Of a stretch of 64,000 nt of DNA, positions 8,187-16,442 are shown in pieces. Numbering within the stretch: the stretch's first letter is position 1; the number at the start of each line of letters is the position of its first letter. The stretch is from Luteirhabdus pelagi (GTDB lineage Bacteria; Bacteroidota; Bacteroidia; Flavobacteriales; Flavobacteriaceae). Location of the stretch: positions 259,277 to 323,276 of the forward strand of contig NZ_JAECMS010000005.1 of NCBI RefSeq assembly GCF_016827595.1, read 5' to 3'. Under the pieces are notes generated by a model. The model was not told the origin of the DNA, did no database searches, and saw only the letters and a program-made list of their open reading frames with translations. The translations under genes and the position numbers were made by a program.

Positions 8187-8861
8187 TTAATCTGAAGGAT
8201 GAAACGGACATTTCCAATCATCTTCTACCGCACGTCCACTATACTGCTTTGTTTCCGTATCGTCGCCATAGTCTTTCAACACCGGATTTATAGTGCCTTG
8301 TAGCGCCTTATCACGATTTCTAATCGTATTCCGAACCCGTTCATAGGCTCCCATTTTGCGAAGCTTTTCAAATTGCCAGTGCAAATTGAAAACAATTACG
8401 GGGAAAGGAGTTCGACGCGCTTTACGTGAGCTTTGGGGGTGCATCCCTACTATAAAAAATGCTTCACCCCCAATACTAAAGCTAAACTTACTATCGTCTG
8501 GATTGCTGCTTACCGAGGCATCCCATGGATCGGCATCTACTTCATGAATGGCTTGTAATTGCTTCCATAACAATTTCTCAAATTCTTGTTCATTCGCTAC
8601 AGAATTCTCAGGAAAGGTAGCGATGAATGTCTGAAATTCATTTGAATCAAAATCATAACTAGTTAGGTACGATTTTATGTCATTATAGATTTCGATTGCC
8701 GAGGCTTCCGTCCCTAACGTAGGATACCGTTTGATAGTGGTTTCCTTCATCTTAAAAACGGTTTGTGCCATGATACAGGGATGATCATTTCCTAGAATAA
8801 AGTCTTCCAACCTTTCAGCAATCTTAGATTCCTTATGTATATTCTTTGGTTGCATAATCAT
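8187..8861 (-). CDS. YqcI/YcgG family (GntA-like) heme-dependent N-hydroxylase
   Basis: A 224-residue protein of the YqcI/YcgG family. Conserved blocks are NDHPCIMAQ near residue 25, GMHPQSSRKARRTPFP near 145, the segment from YERVRNTIRNRD near 173 to LQGTINP, and QYSGRAVEDDWKCPFHP at the C-terminus. The characterised member GntA of guanitoxin biosynthesis is a heme enzyme that N-hydroxylates a guanidino nitrogen. Here it follows four glycosyltransferase genes directly (zero spacing at 8861/8862) and precedes PaiB-like and DUF1989 genes, so an N-hydroxylated or further oxidised guanidino metabolite is the likely product type. The substrate itself is unknown; free arginine is the simplest candidate. 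Confidence 0.85.
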   Translation of the reverse strand: MIMQPKNIHKESKIAERLEDFILGNDHPCIMAQTVFKMKETTIKRYPTLGTEASAIEIYNDIKSYLTSYDFDSNEFQTFIATFPENSVANEQEFEKLLWKQLQAIHEVDADPWDASVSSNPDDSKFSFSIGGEAFFIVGMHPQSSRKARRTPFPVIVFNLHWQFEKLRKMGAYERVRNTIRNRDKALQGTINPVLKDYGDDTETKQYSGRAVEDDWKCPFHPSD

Positions 8862-9722
8862 TTATCTAAAGGGTTTATTTTCGACGAGTGAATTGGTTAC
8901 CATATCATTATTGGGATGATGAAGAATTTCAATAGGCTTCGTACTTTCTTCACTCCACTCAATCAGTTCCAATTCCGTAAATTCACTCAAATGATTTTCC
9001 ATAGGCCATAGTTCCCACTTTCTAAAAAATAGATTCGCATTATTTACAATATTCTCAAATTGATTCAAGGGTGGCATGTATATATGATGTTGTTGATGGT
9101 ATACTATCGCATCGCATAAATAAAAGGGACAATTCAGTTCTTTCGCCCTAAGGGCAAAATCGGTATCCTCTCCCCCATAGCCCGTAAAGGCGGTATCGAA
9201 GCCACCAATAATATTGAATTGCTTTTTTTCTATGGCGAAGCAGAGACTCCAAAACAACATATAGTTTAATTCTTGATTGATGCTTTTTGGTTGCGGTCGA
9301 CTAGGGTGTGCAATACTGAACTTTTCCAAGTCATAGTCAGAAAAAGTCTCCGATAATTTTCTCGTTAAATAATAGGGGTTTCCCATTACTAAGCCACCAT
9401 AATTTTCTTCATATTTCTTGATTTTCTTAATGAAATCTCGTTCTGGAATGCAATCGACGTCCAAAAAAATTAATTTCTTCCCTTTGGCTTTCTCTGCTCC
9501 AATATTACGTGCTTCCGCGATAGGAAGGGTGTCGGTATCGCTCCATGGAACCACTACATTCCGTATTTCGAATGGATACGATGTTTCAATCGTAGCTTTC
9601 TTGCCAATGGAAACGATAATCACCTCATCGGGTTTTTCCGTATTTCTTGCAAGGCCACGTAAGAGATTACAGAGATGCTTTTCTCTTTTGTAATGTATGG
9701 TTATTAAACTAACTAATTGCAT
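8862..9722 (-). CDS. Glycosyltransferase family 2 with GT27-type C-terminal domain
   Basis: A 286-residue GT-A glycosyltransferase. SLITIHYKREKHL at the N-terminus is the nucleotide-sugar entry strand, FLDVDCIP near residue 92 holds the DxD-like metal site, and GGFDTAFTGYGGEDTDFALR near residue 175 is the acceptor/catalytic block shared with the galactosyltransferase C-terminal domain family. No membrane segment is visible, so it should be cytosolic. It overlaps the upstream glycosyltransferase gene by ten bases and abuts the YcgG gene. Which sugar and acceptor it uses cannot be told. Confidence 0.85.
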   Translation of the reverse strand: MQLVSLITIHYKREKHLCNLLRGLARNTEKPDEVIIVSIGKKATIETSYPFEIRNVVVPWSDTDTLPIAEARNIGAEKAKGKKLIFLDVDCIPERDFIKKIKKYEENYGGLVMGNPYYLTRKLSETFSDYDLEKFSIAHPSRPQPKSINQELNYMLFWSLCFAIEKKQFNIIGGFDTAFTGYGGEDTDFALRAKELNCPFYLCDAIVYHQQHHIYMPPLNQFENIVNNANLFFRKWELWPMENHLSEFTELELIEWSEESTKPIEILHHPNNDMVTNSLVENKPFR

Positions 9723-10789
9723 ATATCTGATTGTTCTTTTCTATTATTCGTTATTGAGACATTACTTGAAACCTTCTCGAAATCAAACCCGTAACGTTCA
9801 AATAAATCCCATAATTCTGAAAAATCGCTCCTATCCATTGCTTCTTCACCCAACGTATTTATGGCAGTATACTGTGCTACCGTTCTATCCAAGGCATCGG
9901 GTTGTAAGAGGACGGCTAGATTATTTTCAACAAGTGCCTTTAACAACCACTTTTGTTCTTCGAAGGGTCGCTCCTCTGGCTTTCCTATAAAGGGTTTTCC
10001 ATAGGAAAGCACTTCCGAAACAGTATTCATACCACAGCCCGCAATAACCATGTCGGCATGTTGAATATAGGGTGCGGTATTTACTACGATACCGCCATTT
10101 ATCACATTTTCCATTTGTGGTAAGCTGTTTTTCCCAACTACTACTATGGGAACAGGATAAAAGAACGAAACCAGTTTTTGAAGCAATGTGCTATTCATAT
10201 CATTCCCACCCATTCCTTGAAGAAGCAGGATATACTTTTTTGCTATTGGATTTGGATATGTCGGGATGGGTGTTTTTGAAGTAGCACTAACAAACCCTAG
10301 ATAAACCGTTTTTTCAACTACCCAATCGGGCGTCTCCTTTGGCTCCAACTCTTTTGGATAATAGGCAAGCAAAAAAGAAGCAGCGTGGTAGGCTTGCAGA
10401 TGCCCCATATCATTTCTGTTGCCAAACATTCGCACGTAGGCGTACGGAATGGAGCTGACGCGAAGAAGCGTTGCAACCTCAACGCTAACATCGACAATTA
10501 CGAACTGAATCTTATGCTTGTTTATTTCATGAAGAATAGCTTCATTCCGTCTTGAAATCTTTTGCATTCCCAAAGGTGCGTAATGCATATAATCGGGTTT
10601 GGAATAATGCTCTTCACTCCATGCTTCATTATTTAGGTTTTCATTTTCTAATCGAGTAACATTTAGATTATCATCGAAATCAAAATCGGAATCCGTCAAT
10701 ATCACCGATTTTGAAGGTTGCTTTTGGGCAAACAGTTGGGCGTAATTACAATGCCCATTTCCATGGCTATGTGCATAATAGGCTATCAT
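9713..10789 (-). CDS. GT-B glycosyltransferase (MurG/GT28-like)
   Basis: A 358-residue GT-B glycosyltransferase. The N-terminal glycine-rich start HSHGNGHCNY matches the GxGH loop of the MurG/UGT-like group, and the C-terminal nucleotide-sugar site reads MVIAGCGMNTVSEVLSYGKPF near residue 250, followed by ERPFEEQ. The protein has no obvious membrane helix. It overlaps the GT4 gene upstream in a four-base ATGA and the GT2 gene downstream, which shows tight coupling in the operon. Substrate unknown; an ascribed role in glycolipid or metabolite glycosylation would be a guess. Confidence 0.8.
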   Translation of the reverse strand: MIAYYAHSHGNGHCNYAQLFAQKQPSKSVILTDSDFDFDDNLNVTRLENENLNNEAWSEEHYSKPDYMHYAPLGMQKISRRNEAILHEINKHKIQFVIVDVSVEVATLLRVSSIPYAYVRMFGNRNDMGHLQAYHAASFLLAYYPKELEPKETPDWVVEKTVYLGFVSATSKTPIPTYPNPIAKKYILLLQGMGGNDMNSTLLQKLVSFFYPVPIVVVGKNSLPQMENVINGGIVVNTAPYIQHADMVIAGCGMNTVSEVLSYGKPFIGKPEERPFEEQKWLLKALVENNLAVLLQPDALDRTVAQYTAINTLGEEAMDRSDFSELWDLFERYGFDFEKVSSNVSITNNRKEQSDICN

Positions 10790-11877
10790 ATAGGTTCTCC
10801 TTTAAATTGTTTTTTCGTTTTGGCGGGAGCTTTCAAAAGCTTTTCATACAGTTGTTCATATCCGTCTACCATAATTGTATACGAACAGAACGCTTCTGCC
10901 CTTTTACGACATGCACCACGTTTCAACCGCTTGCTTTTTGTTATGGCTTCAACAAGCTCGGCAGTATTTCCGGGGGACGTAAGAATACTTGTTTGGGAAG
11001 TCAAGATTTCACTTGCGGCCCCCACATCGTGCGATATCACAGGAGTTCCAGATGCTAACGATTCACTATAAATGAGGCCATAGGGTTCTTCCCAGGTGCT
11101 CGTACAAATCATCGCTTTTGCTTTTCGCAATACGGACGAGATTTCACGCTGGGAAAGATGTCCTTTGTATTCAATTTTTTCATGCTGTAAAAGCTGTTCT
11201 ACTTCATCATCATAATATTCCTGATTGCTAATAGGTCCGGCCATATAAAGTGTTTCGTCAGCTTCAATGGCGGCTTTCATTGCAAGATGAGGTGCCTTTT
11301 CCGGGCAGATTCTTCCATACCAGAATAAATAGTTGTTGGATGAATCTGAATAGGGCCAATCTTGCAGGTTTATGCCATTATAGATGACTTCCGAATCTTC
11401 AACAAGGGTATTCCAATTCTTTTGAAGGCTTTCACTAACAAAGGTGAATTGTTGATGTTGATTATAACGCATGGCCATCAATGCCATTTTCAGGTTCGGA
11501 AAGGGAGGGGTATGAAAGGAGGTAATAAAGGGTTTATCCATCAAGTTCCCTAATATTATAGGTTGATGATGCAGCGAATGATTGTGAATAATATCATAGG
11601 GCATTTCCCTCAGATGAAACAATAATTTGGTGTAATTGATATAGGTGTTTTTGTCATTATCTAAATCGTTGCCCCTCTTACCATCCAAAGAAGACGAAAA
11701 ATCTATATCTATCGGAATCAAATTGACCTCCTTGGTCGAGTCGCGATGTGCATATAAATCGATATCATGACCTCTGTTTTTGAGGGCTTTGCACAGCAAA
11801 TGGGTAATCATTTCTAAGCCTCCGGCATAGGGTTCTTTAATCGGATATAGCGAATGTGCGATGATGGCGATTCTCAT
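10786..11877 (-). CDS. Glycosyltransferase family 4
   Basis: A 363-residue retaining GT-B enzyme. The N-terminal MRIAIIAHSLYPIKEPYAGG has the usual GG after the first strand, and the C-terminal donor site contains WEEPYGLIYSESLASGTPVI (the E-x7-E pattern) near residue 265, followed by HDVGAASEIL. Part of the glycosyltransferase block of the AraC-linked operon; it shares ATGA overlaps with the genes on both sides. A soluble or membrane-peripheral cytosolic enzyme. Donor and acceptor cannot be read from sequence. Confidence 0.87.
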   Translation of the reverse strand: MRIAIIAHSLYPIKEPYAGGLEMITHLLCKALKNRGHDIDLYAHRDSTKEVNLIPIDIDFSSSLDGKRGNDLDNDKNTYINYTKLLFHLREMPYDIIHNHSLHHQPIILGNLMDKPFITSFHTPPFPNLKMALMAMRYNQHQQFTFVSESLQKNWNTLVEDSEVIYNGINLQDWPYSDSSNNYLFWYGRICPEKAPHLAMKAAIEADETLYMAGPISNQEYYDDEVEQLLQHEKIEYKGHLSQREISSVLRKAKAMICTSTWEEPYGLIYSESLASGTPVISHDVGAASEILTSQTSILTSPGNTAELVEAITKSKRLKRGACRKRAEAFCSYTIMVDGYEQLYEKLLKAPAKTKKQFKGEPI

Positions 11878-13337
11878 AGCTTTTCAATATTAGGGTTCAT
11901 GGAAACTTTTTGCGCTTGGGTAGACTTCACCATCTGATAATTTTCGAAGAATTTTGCCAGGAAAAGGAATAATCCGAGTAGCACCGAGAAATAGCCAAAC
12001 CCAAAATTTGAGGGCTCAGTTACGAGTAGTAAAAAACCGGACGATATCAGCAATAGCGGCCAAAAGAACGAACGAACGGAATAAGGACGGTGTAATCCAA
12101 ATTTATCTGTCCTTTTGAATGGCTGACTGGGTGTTATAGCGTATTCCCACCACTTAAATGCTCCCAATATTCCTAAACTCGTATTCCCAAGAAATCCCAT
12201 TATGTGTTGGTGGATAGAGTATTGGGTCGATTTTCCGATAATGAAAAATTGAATACAATAATGAATCAGTATGGAGATCACCGCTATTTTGTAGGGGAAA
12301 AGCATTTCGTTTGAAAACCCAAAAACTTGCATAAAATTGAAGGATAACACAATAAGGAGTGGTATTCCCAATAAATTAATCCAAGCCGTTAGCTGCAAAA
12401 TTGCCATACCTTTTTTGCCAAAACATCCTAGGTTTGCCCGTAGCAGATGCATGAGGCTTTGAAAGTTTCCAAAAATCCACCGACTCCTTTGGACCCTTAA
12501 TTCTACGCTACTGGTAGGCATCATGCCCCTTCCAATTCTACGATTGCAATAAGAAGTCTTGAACCCTTTGGAAAGAAGTTTGATCCCGAGCTGCGCATCT
12601 TCGGTAATCGATTCGGTGGGCCAGCCGCCTACCTGTCGTAACGCTTCTGCAGCAATCAACGATAATGTTCCCGTCGGTAATGGTGCGGAAAACTCATTCG
12701 CACTTTCGGAATAATAATTGAAATAGTGGTTGAAATCGGCTCGAATTCCAATGCTTTCATAATTGGAGTTGAAATAATGCTGCGGAAACTGAAGTACATC
12801 GACTTTTGAATCTGTGATTCTTTTAACGGCAATTGACAGTGCATCCTTTTGCAGTTTATAGTCGGCATCGACAGTAAAAATATATTCAGTTGAAGCATCC
12901 ATCAATGCTAAGCATTCATTAAGCGCTCCAGCTTTATATCCTTCAATTTTCGGATAATGGTAGAAACGAATGTTTCTCGATTTACAGAAGTTTTCAATTG
13001 GTTTCCAATACGCTTCCTGAGGGGTATTATTGGAAAGTACGATAATTTCGTAATTCGGATAGTCGAGATGCGATGCGGCCGTTAAGGTTTCGATCACAAC
13101 TTCAGGCGGCTCACTGCATATTGGAATATGAATGCTAACCATAGGATATGATTCCATACCCTGCGCAGGAATATCTTCTGTATTTTTCGACAGTAATAAT
13201 AGTAACCTACCAGTTCCAAGCAGCATTAATAACATTGCATTAAGCAATGCTATTAGCCATATGAGGGAAGGAAAATTGACAAGCAATAGTACTATAGCTG
13301 CCAAGGTTAATCCAGTAAAGAGTAGTTTAAAATTCAT
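11874..13337 (-). CDS. Membrane glycosyltransferase family 2 (cellulose synthase-like)
   Basis: A 487-residue processive-type GT2. Two N-terminal hydrophobic helices (residues 5-55) precede a cytosolic GT-A domain with D residues in FTVDADY near 155, the TED catalytic motif in ESITEDAQLG near 240 and the QxxRW motif as QRSRW near 275; three or more membrane helices follow. These features are shared with cellulose, hyaluronan and ceramide-glucosyl transferases. It is the first gene of the seven-gene operon and probably anchors glycan synthesis at the inner membrane. The start 13337 lies 50 bases from a pair of direct repeats that may bind the AraC regulator encoded upstream. Confidence 0.85.
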   Translation of the reverse strand: MNFKLLFTGLTLAAIVLLLVNFPSLIWLIALLNAMLLMLLGTGRLLLLLSKNTEDIPAQGMESYPMVSIHIPICSEPPEVVIETLTAASHLDYPNYEIIVLSNNTPQEAYWKPIENFCKSRNIRFYHYPKIEGYKAGALNECLALMDASTEYIFTVDADYKLQKDALSIAVKRITDSKVDVLQFPQHYFNSNYESIGIRADFNHYFNYYSESANEFSAPLPTGTLSLIAAEALRQVGGWPTESITEDAQLGIKLLSKGFKTSYCNRRIGRGMMPTSSVELRVQRSRWIFGNFQSLMHLLRANLGCFGKKGMAILQLTAWINLLGIPLLIVLSFNFMQVFGFSNEMLFPYKIAVISILIHYCIQFFIIGKSTQYSIHQHIMGFLGNTSLGILGAFKWWEYAITPSQPFKRTDKFGLHRPYSVRSFFWPLLLISSGFLLLVTEPSNFGFGYFSVLLGLFLFLAKFFENYQMVKSTQAQKVSMNPNIEKL

Positions 13338-13386
13338 GCTATTGGTTTACTTCTTTTAAAAGTAGACCAACACTCACAATAGTAGT

Positions 13387-13418
13387 AACGTATACGCAAC
13401 CAATACTAACATATACGC
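13387..13418. promoter_or_regulatory. Direct-repeat operator candidate for the AraC-type regulator
   Basis: AACGTATACGC (13387-13397) and AACATATACGC (13408-13418) are direct repeats with ten of eleven bases equal and an offset of exactly 21 bases, two helical turns. AraC-family proteins bind such tandem sites. The pair lies 50 bases upstream of the first gene of the operon and 63 bases past the stop of the araC-type gene. Seen directly; the binding is inference. Confidence 0.6.
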
Positions 13419-13480
13419 TATCGTTTTCAAAACTTTATGATAGTTAGGCGTTTTTACTAATAATTTGTTAATAAACTCAG

Positions 13481-14497
13481 CTATTTGCGATGATTCTTCA
13501 AAAATTCGCTTGGAGTCATACCATATTTATCTCTAAACATTTTAGAGAAATAGCTTCGGTTTGTAATCCCTATTTTATGTCCCACCTCGGAAATATTCAA
13601 TTCTGAATCTGCTAATAGCAAACGTGCAGAATCCAGTCGTTCACTTTGAACATACTCATTCACCGTTTTCCCATACAGTACTTTGAATCCATTTTGCAAC
13701 CGTTTCTCTGAAATCTGAAAGGTTTCCGATAGATCCTTCACTTCCAGAGAAGAATACAAATGTTCCTTGATATAGCGTGCCGTCTTATAAATGGTATCGA
13801 CATCCTTTTGTCTTGCTATACTATAGTGCTTAGCACCGTTCACATCATCATGATATTCAATGATCTGTTGGGCCAAAATATTATAGGCTTTTCCTTCGAG
13901 ATATATCTTTTTGATGAGATCGTTATTTTCAAAATCACGTATCTCCTGAAATATGTTCGATATTTCAAGTGAAAAATAGCCTTTATAGAAGAACGATTTT
14001 TCTCCTTCCCTATCTTTGAAAATAGAATCCAAAGCGGGATCGATATCTTGGAATTCACATTTCATCTGACTGCGAAAATCGTTTCGTACAATTTCGAGAC
14101 TTCCCAGCATGATATGCTCACCTCCTTTAAACCGTAAGATATGGCCGAGATGGTTTTGACTGGCTACAATACAACCTTGATACTGTTGCACCTCGTGAAT
14201 GTCATCGCCTTCTTCAAAAATATGCTCAAAGCGACCGTTTACACAATATAGAAATTTTAAGGGGTGTACTTTTCGAACGGTAAAATGTATGGATATATCC
14301 TCCTTAAACGTGCAATCGTACTGTATAATCCCTAACCCTTCCTTAAAGTTGATTCCCTTGATCTGGCCTTCCCCCCACTCTTGGGGAAGTGTGACGGTAT
14401 ATTCGTGGCAATTTTCAGAATAGGTAGTGTTAAATGCTTTAGCAAAATCCCTAATGACATCCTTTAACGGAAGGGAAACAACATTTATGGTATTCAT
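13481..14497 (-). CDS. AraC family transcriptional regulator
   Basis: A 338-residue regulator with an unassigned N-terminal sensor domain and the standard AraC/XylS double helix-turn-helix at the C-terminus (about residues 235-336): KDLSETFQISEKRLQ forms the first and NISEVGHKIGITNRSYFSK the second recognition region, ending in FRDKYGMTPSEF. It is encoded just upstream of, and on the same strand as, the glycosyltransferase/YcgG operon, with a two-turn direct repeat in between, so it most likely activates that operon in response to a small molecule. The ligand is unknown. Confidence 0.9.
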   Translation of the reverse strand: MNTINVVSLPLKDVIRDFAKAFNTTYSENCHEYTVTLPQEWGEGQIKGINFKEGLGIIQYDCTFKEDISIHFTVRKVHPLKFLYCVNGRFEHIFEEGDDIHEVQQYQGCIVASQNHLGHILRFKGGEHIMLGSLEIVRNDFRSQMKCEFQDIDPALDSIFKDREGEKSFFYKGYFSLEISNIFQEIRDFENNDLIKKIYLEGKAYNILAQQIIEYHDDVNGAKHYSIARQKDVDTIYKTARYIKEHLYSSLEVKDLSETFQISEKRLQNGFKVLYGKTVNEYVQSERLDSARLLLADSELNISEVGHKIGITNRSYFSKMFRDKYGMTPSEFLKNHRK

Positions 14498-14593
14498 AAT
14501 GGATGGGTTTTAGTTAAAAATAAAAACGCTCAGGTCTGAAAATCAAATTTTTAACCACTATTTAAAATTATTTCTTAAAAAAATCTAAGATTA

Positions 14594-15145
14594 CTATTCA
14601 TTCTTCTTTTCCTGTTCTTCTTCAATCTCTTCCTCTGAAATGAGATAATGATCTTGTCCTAACCCAACGATTTTAATAATGTTAGTAACCGTACTATAAA
14701 GCATTAGGATTACGGTAATCATCATTCCACTTAAAAATGAAGAGGTAAAAAGCGTTGCCCAATAGATAGCAGTGTACCACGAAGTCTGCACATTGTCGGC
14801 TTCTGTTATAGGAATATTGAATAACTGAAACATGATCAAGGCCCCCACAAATAAAATGGTGTCGAAGCTCGCAATATTAAGCACTTGCTTGTAATGGGCA
14901 CTTTTCAACTTCGATTCGGTACCGGTACTTATTCCTAAAAGTGTTAGTAATAGCGCCAAAATCGTTGCAGATGCCAAAATAATGGTATTACATAGCATAT
15001 TAATACCTGAAAGTGAAGTAGAAATCAATTGTTTCGCCTCGTATCCCGATACGTTTCCCAAAATAAATACTCCGGCTCCCGTAAATACAAATGCTATTGC
15101 GCCGCCGTACAGCGATCGTTTGTTTTTAATAAAAAATCCTTCCAT
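14594..15145 (-). CDS. Hypothetical four-helix membrane protein
   Basis: A 183-residue protein I do not recognise. Four hydrophobic segments are visible (about residues 14-31, 48-72, 92-112 and 126-150), and the C-terminus is strongly acidic and charged (EEEIEEEQEKK). No catalytic motif is apparent. It is divergent from the next small membrane protein gene, with a 52-base space between the two start codons that must hold both promoters. Confidence 0.6.
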   Translation of the reverse strand: MEGFFIKNKRSLYGGAIAFVFTGAGVFILGNVSGYEAKQLISTSLSGINMLCNTIILASATILALLLTLLGISTGTESKLKSAHYKQVLNIASFDTILFVGALIMFQLFNIPITEADNVQTSWYTAIYWATLFTSSFLSGMMITVILMLYSTVTNIIKIVGLGQDHYLISEEEIEEEQEKKNE

Positions 15146-15197
15146 AGTACTTCGTTTTAATTATAGTAATTATCTTATAGTCTGAATCAATGATTAT

Positions 15198-15641
15198 ATG
15201 GATATACTTAAAGTTCTACTTATCAACTTTATAGCGGTTGGGGTTATGACTGTTTTTACGTATCTATATTCACTTGCCCGAAATATAAATTTTGGTCAAC
15301 CGTACTTGCTACAGTATTTAATTAATACAGCCAGACCTAGCAACAATAGAACTACACTAGGCATTTGGGTAGGTTGGTTACTCCATTATATTTTAGGGAT
15401 ACTGTTTTATTATGGTTATCAATTATTTAGAACCTTACTCGGCTTAACACATTCTGTGTGGTTGGGAATTCTATATGGGTTCTTCGCTGGGTTGATTGGT
15501 GTAATAGGTTGGTATTTGATGTTTAGAGCCCATCGAAATCCGCCCGCTATTCCTAAAACTGAATATTATTTACAGTTGGTCGTTGCCCATATACTATTTG
15601 GACTTTCGGTAGCGATACTTTTGTTGAAGAATCCTTTCTGA
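15198..15641 (+). CDS. Hypothetical small membrane protein
   Basis: A 147-residue integral membrane protein with about four helices (residues 5-25, 57-75, 83-108 and 124-142). Charged residues are few and lie in loops (ARPSNNR, RAHRNPP). No family is recognised. It converges with the DUF421 gene, with 12 bases between the stop codons. Intact frame and typical composition support a real gene; function unknown. Confidence 0.6.
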   Translation: MDILKVLLINFIAVGVMTVFTYLYSLARNINFGQPYLLQYLINTARPSNNRTTLGIWVGWLLHYILGILFYYGYQLFRTLLGLTHSVWLGILYGFFAGLIGVIGWYLMFRAHRNPPAIPKTEYYLQLVVAHILFGLSVAILLLKNPF

Positions 15642-15653
15642 TTCCCACTCGTT

Positions 15654-16178
15654 TTATTCTTTAGCCACATCCTTTAACAGCCAATCCTCTAACGCTTTAT
15701 TGTTCTCCGCCGTATGAAGCACCACAATATCTCCGGTGGTTTCAAAAACTACTGCTCTTACTTCATCTAAACGGATTACATTCGCCTCTCTTAATTTCGA
15801 ACGTAAATCCGAAATAGTAACGCGCCCTTTTTTTAAGTTTTCATAAAGAATCTTTTCACCATCCATCAGTAATAAGGGCGTATTGTCGATTGCATTTTGA
15901 AACAATTTGAAGCTACGTAATCGTGCTGCCGTTAATTGAAAGACATAGATGGAAAAGAGCCCCACTAGTCCTTCCAAAAGGCTTACTGATGAACTTAAAA
16001 GTGTAGTAGCAATAACGGAACCCACTGCCACCGTCATAGCAAAGTCAAAACTTGACATCTTAGAAAAGCTCCGCTTTCCAAAAATTCGTGTGTACACTAT
16101 TACAGCTATATATATTCCCAGAGTTGATAGAACGATAGCAAGTAAGGTTGTGATTGAAGAAGTAAACCATTTTTCCAT
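15654..16178 (-). CDS. DUF421 (YetF-like) membrane protein
   Basis: A 174-residue DUF421 protein. Two to three N-terminal helices are followed by the family block FGKRSFSKMSSFDFAMTVAVGS near residue 33 and a soluble C-terminal domain with the LLLMDGEKI and ISDLRSKLRE segments typical of YetF proteins. The family is widespread and its function remains poorly defined. The C-terminal domain is in the short form. Encoded alone between two unrelated genes. Confidence 0.85.
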   Translation of the reverse strand: MEKWFTSSITTLLAIVLSTLGIYIAVIVYTRIFGKRSFSKMSSFDFAMTVAVGSVIATTLLSSSVSLLEGLVGLFSIYVFQLTAARLRSFKLFQNAIDNTPLLLMDGEKILYENLKKGRVTISDLRSKLREANVIRLDEVRAVVFETTGDIVVLHTAENNKALEDWLLKDVAKE

Positions 16179-16389
16179 TTTCCATTGATTTTGTTGTTGA
16201 AGGAAAATTATAAAGGAATGGAATGCAAATTCAGAAATTAAAGAAGGTTTAACAAGTTTTGTATTTCATTAACTAAGAGTGTGTTGAGCAGGAATTAAAA
16301 ATAACTCGCCATTAGAAATTCATGCTGGAACTGCAGAAGTTATTCTCAGAGTATAAAATTTTACATACGTTTCAGAAGAAAAAACGCAA

Positions 16390-16421
16390 TAAAAAAGCCC
16401 GCAACGAAAGCGCTGCGGGCT
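16390..16421 (-). terminator. Intrinsic terminator of the DUF4397 gene
   Basis: On the minus strand the stem AGCCCGCA (16414-16421 side) pairs with TGCGGGCT (16396-16403 side) and is followed by a run of T residues (A run 16390-16396 on the plus strand). It lies 22 bases after the stop codon at 16443. Confidence 0.85.
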
Positions 16422-16442
16422 AATTAGTCGATATACAGTTTA

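Noticed and set aside
13338-13386. A -33/-7 promoter for the AraC-linked operon
   Set aside because: TACTATTG and TACTTTTA resemble the -7 consensus, but neither has a TTG at a good spacing, so I did not annotate one.
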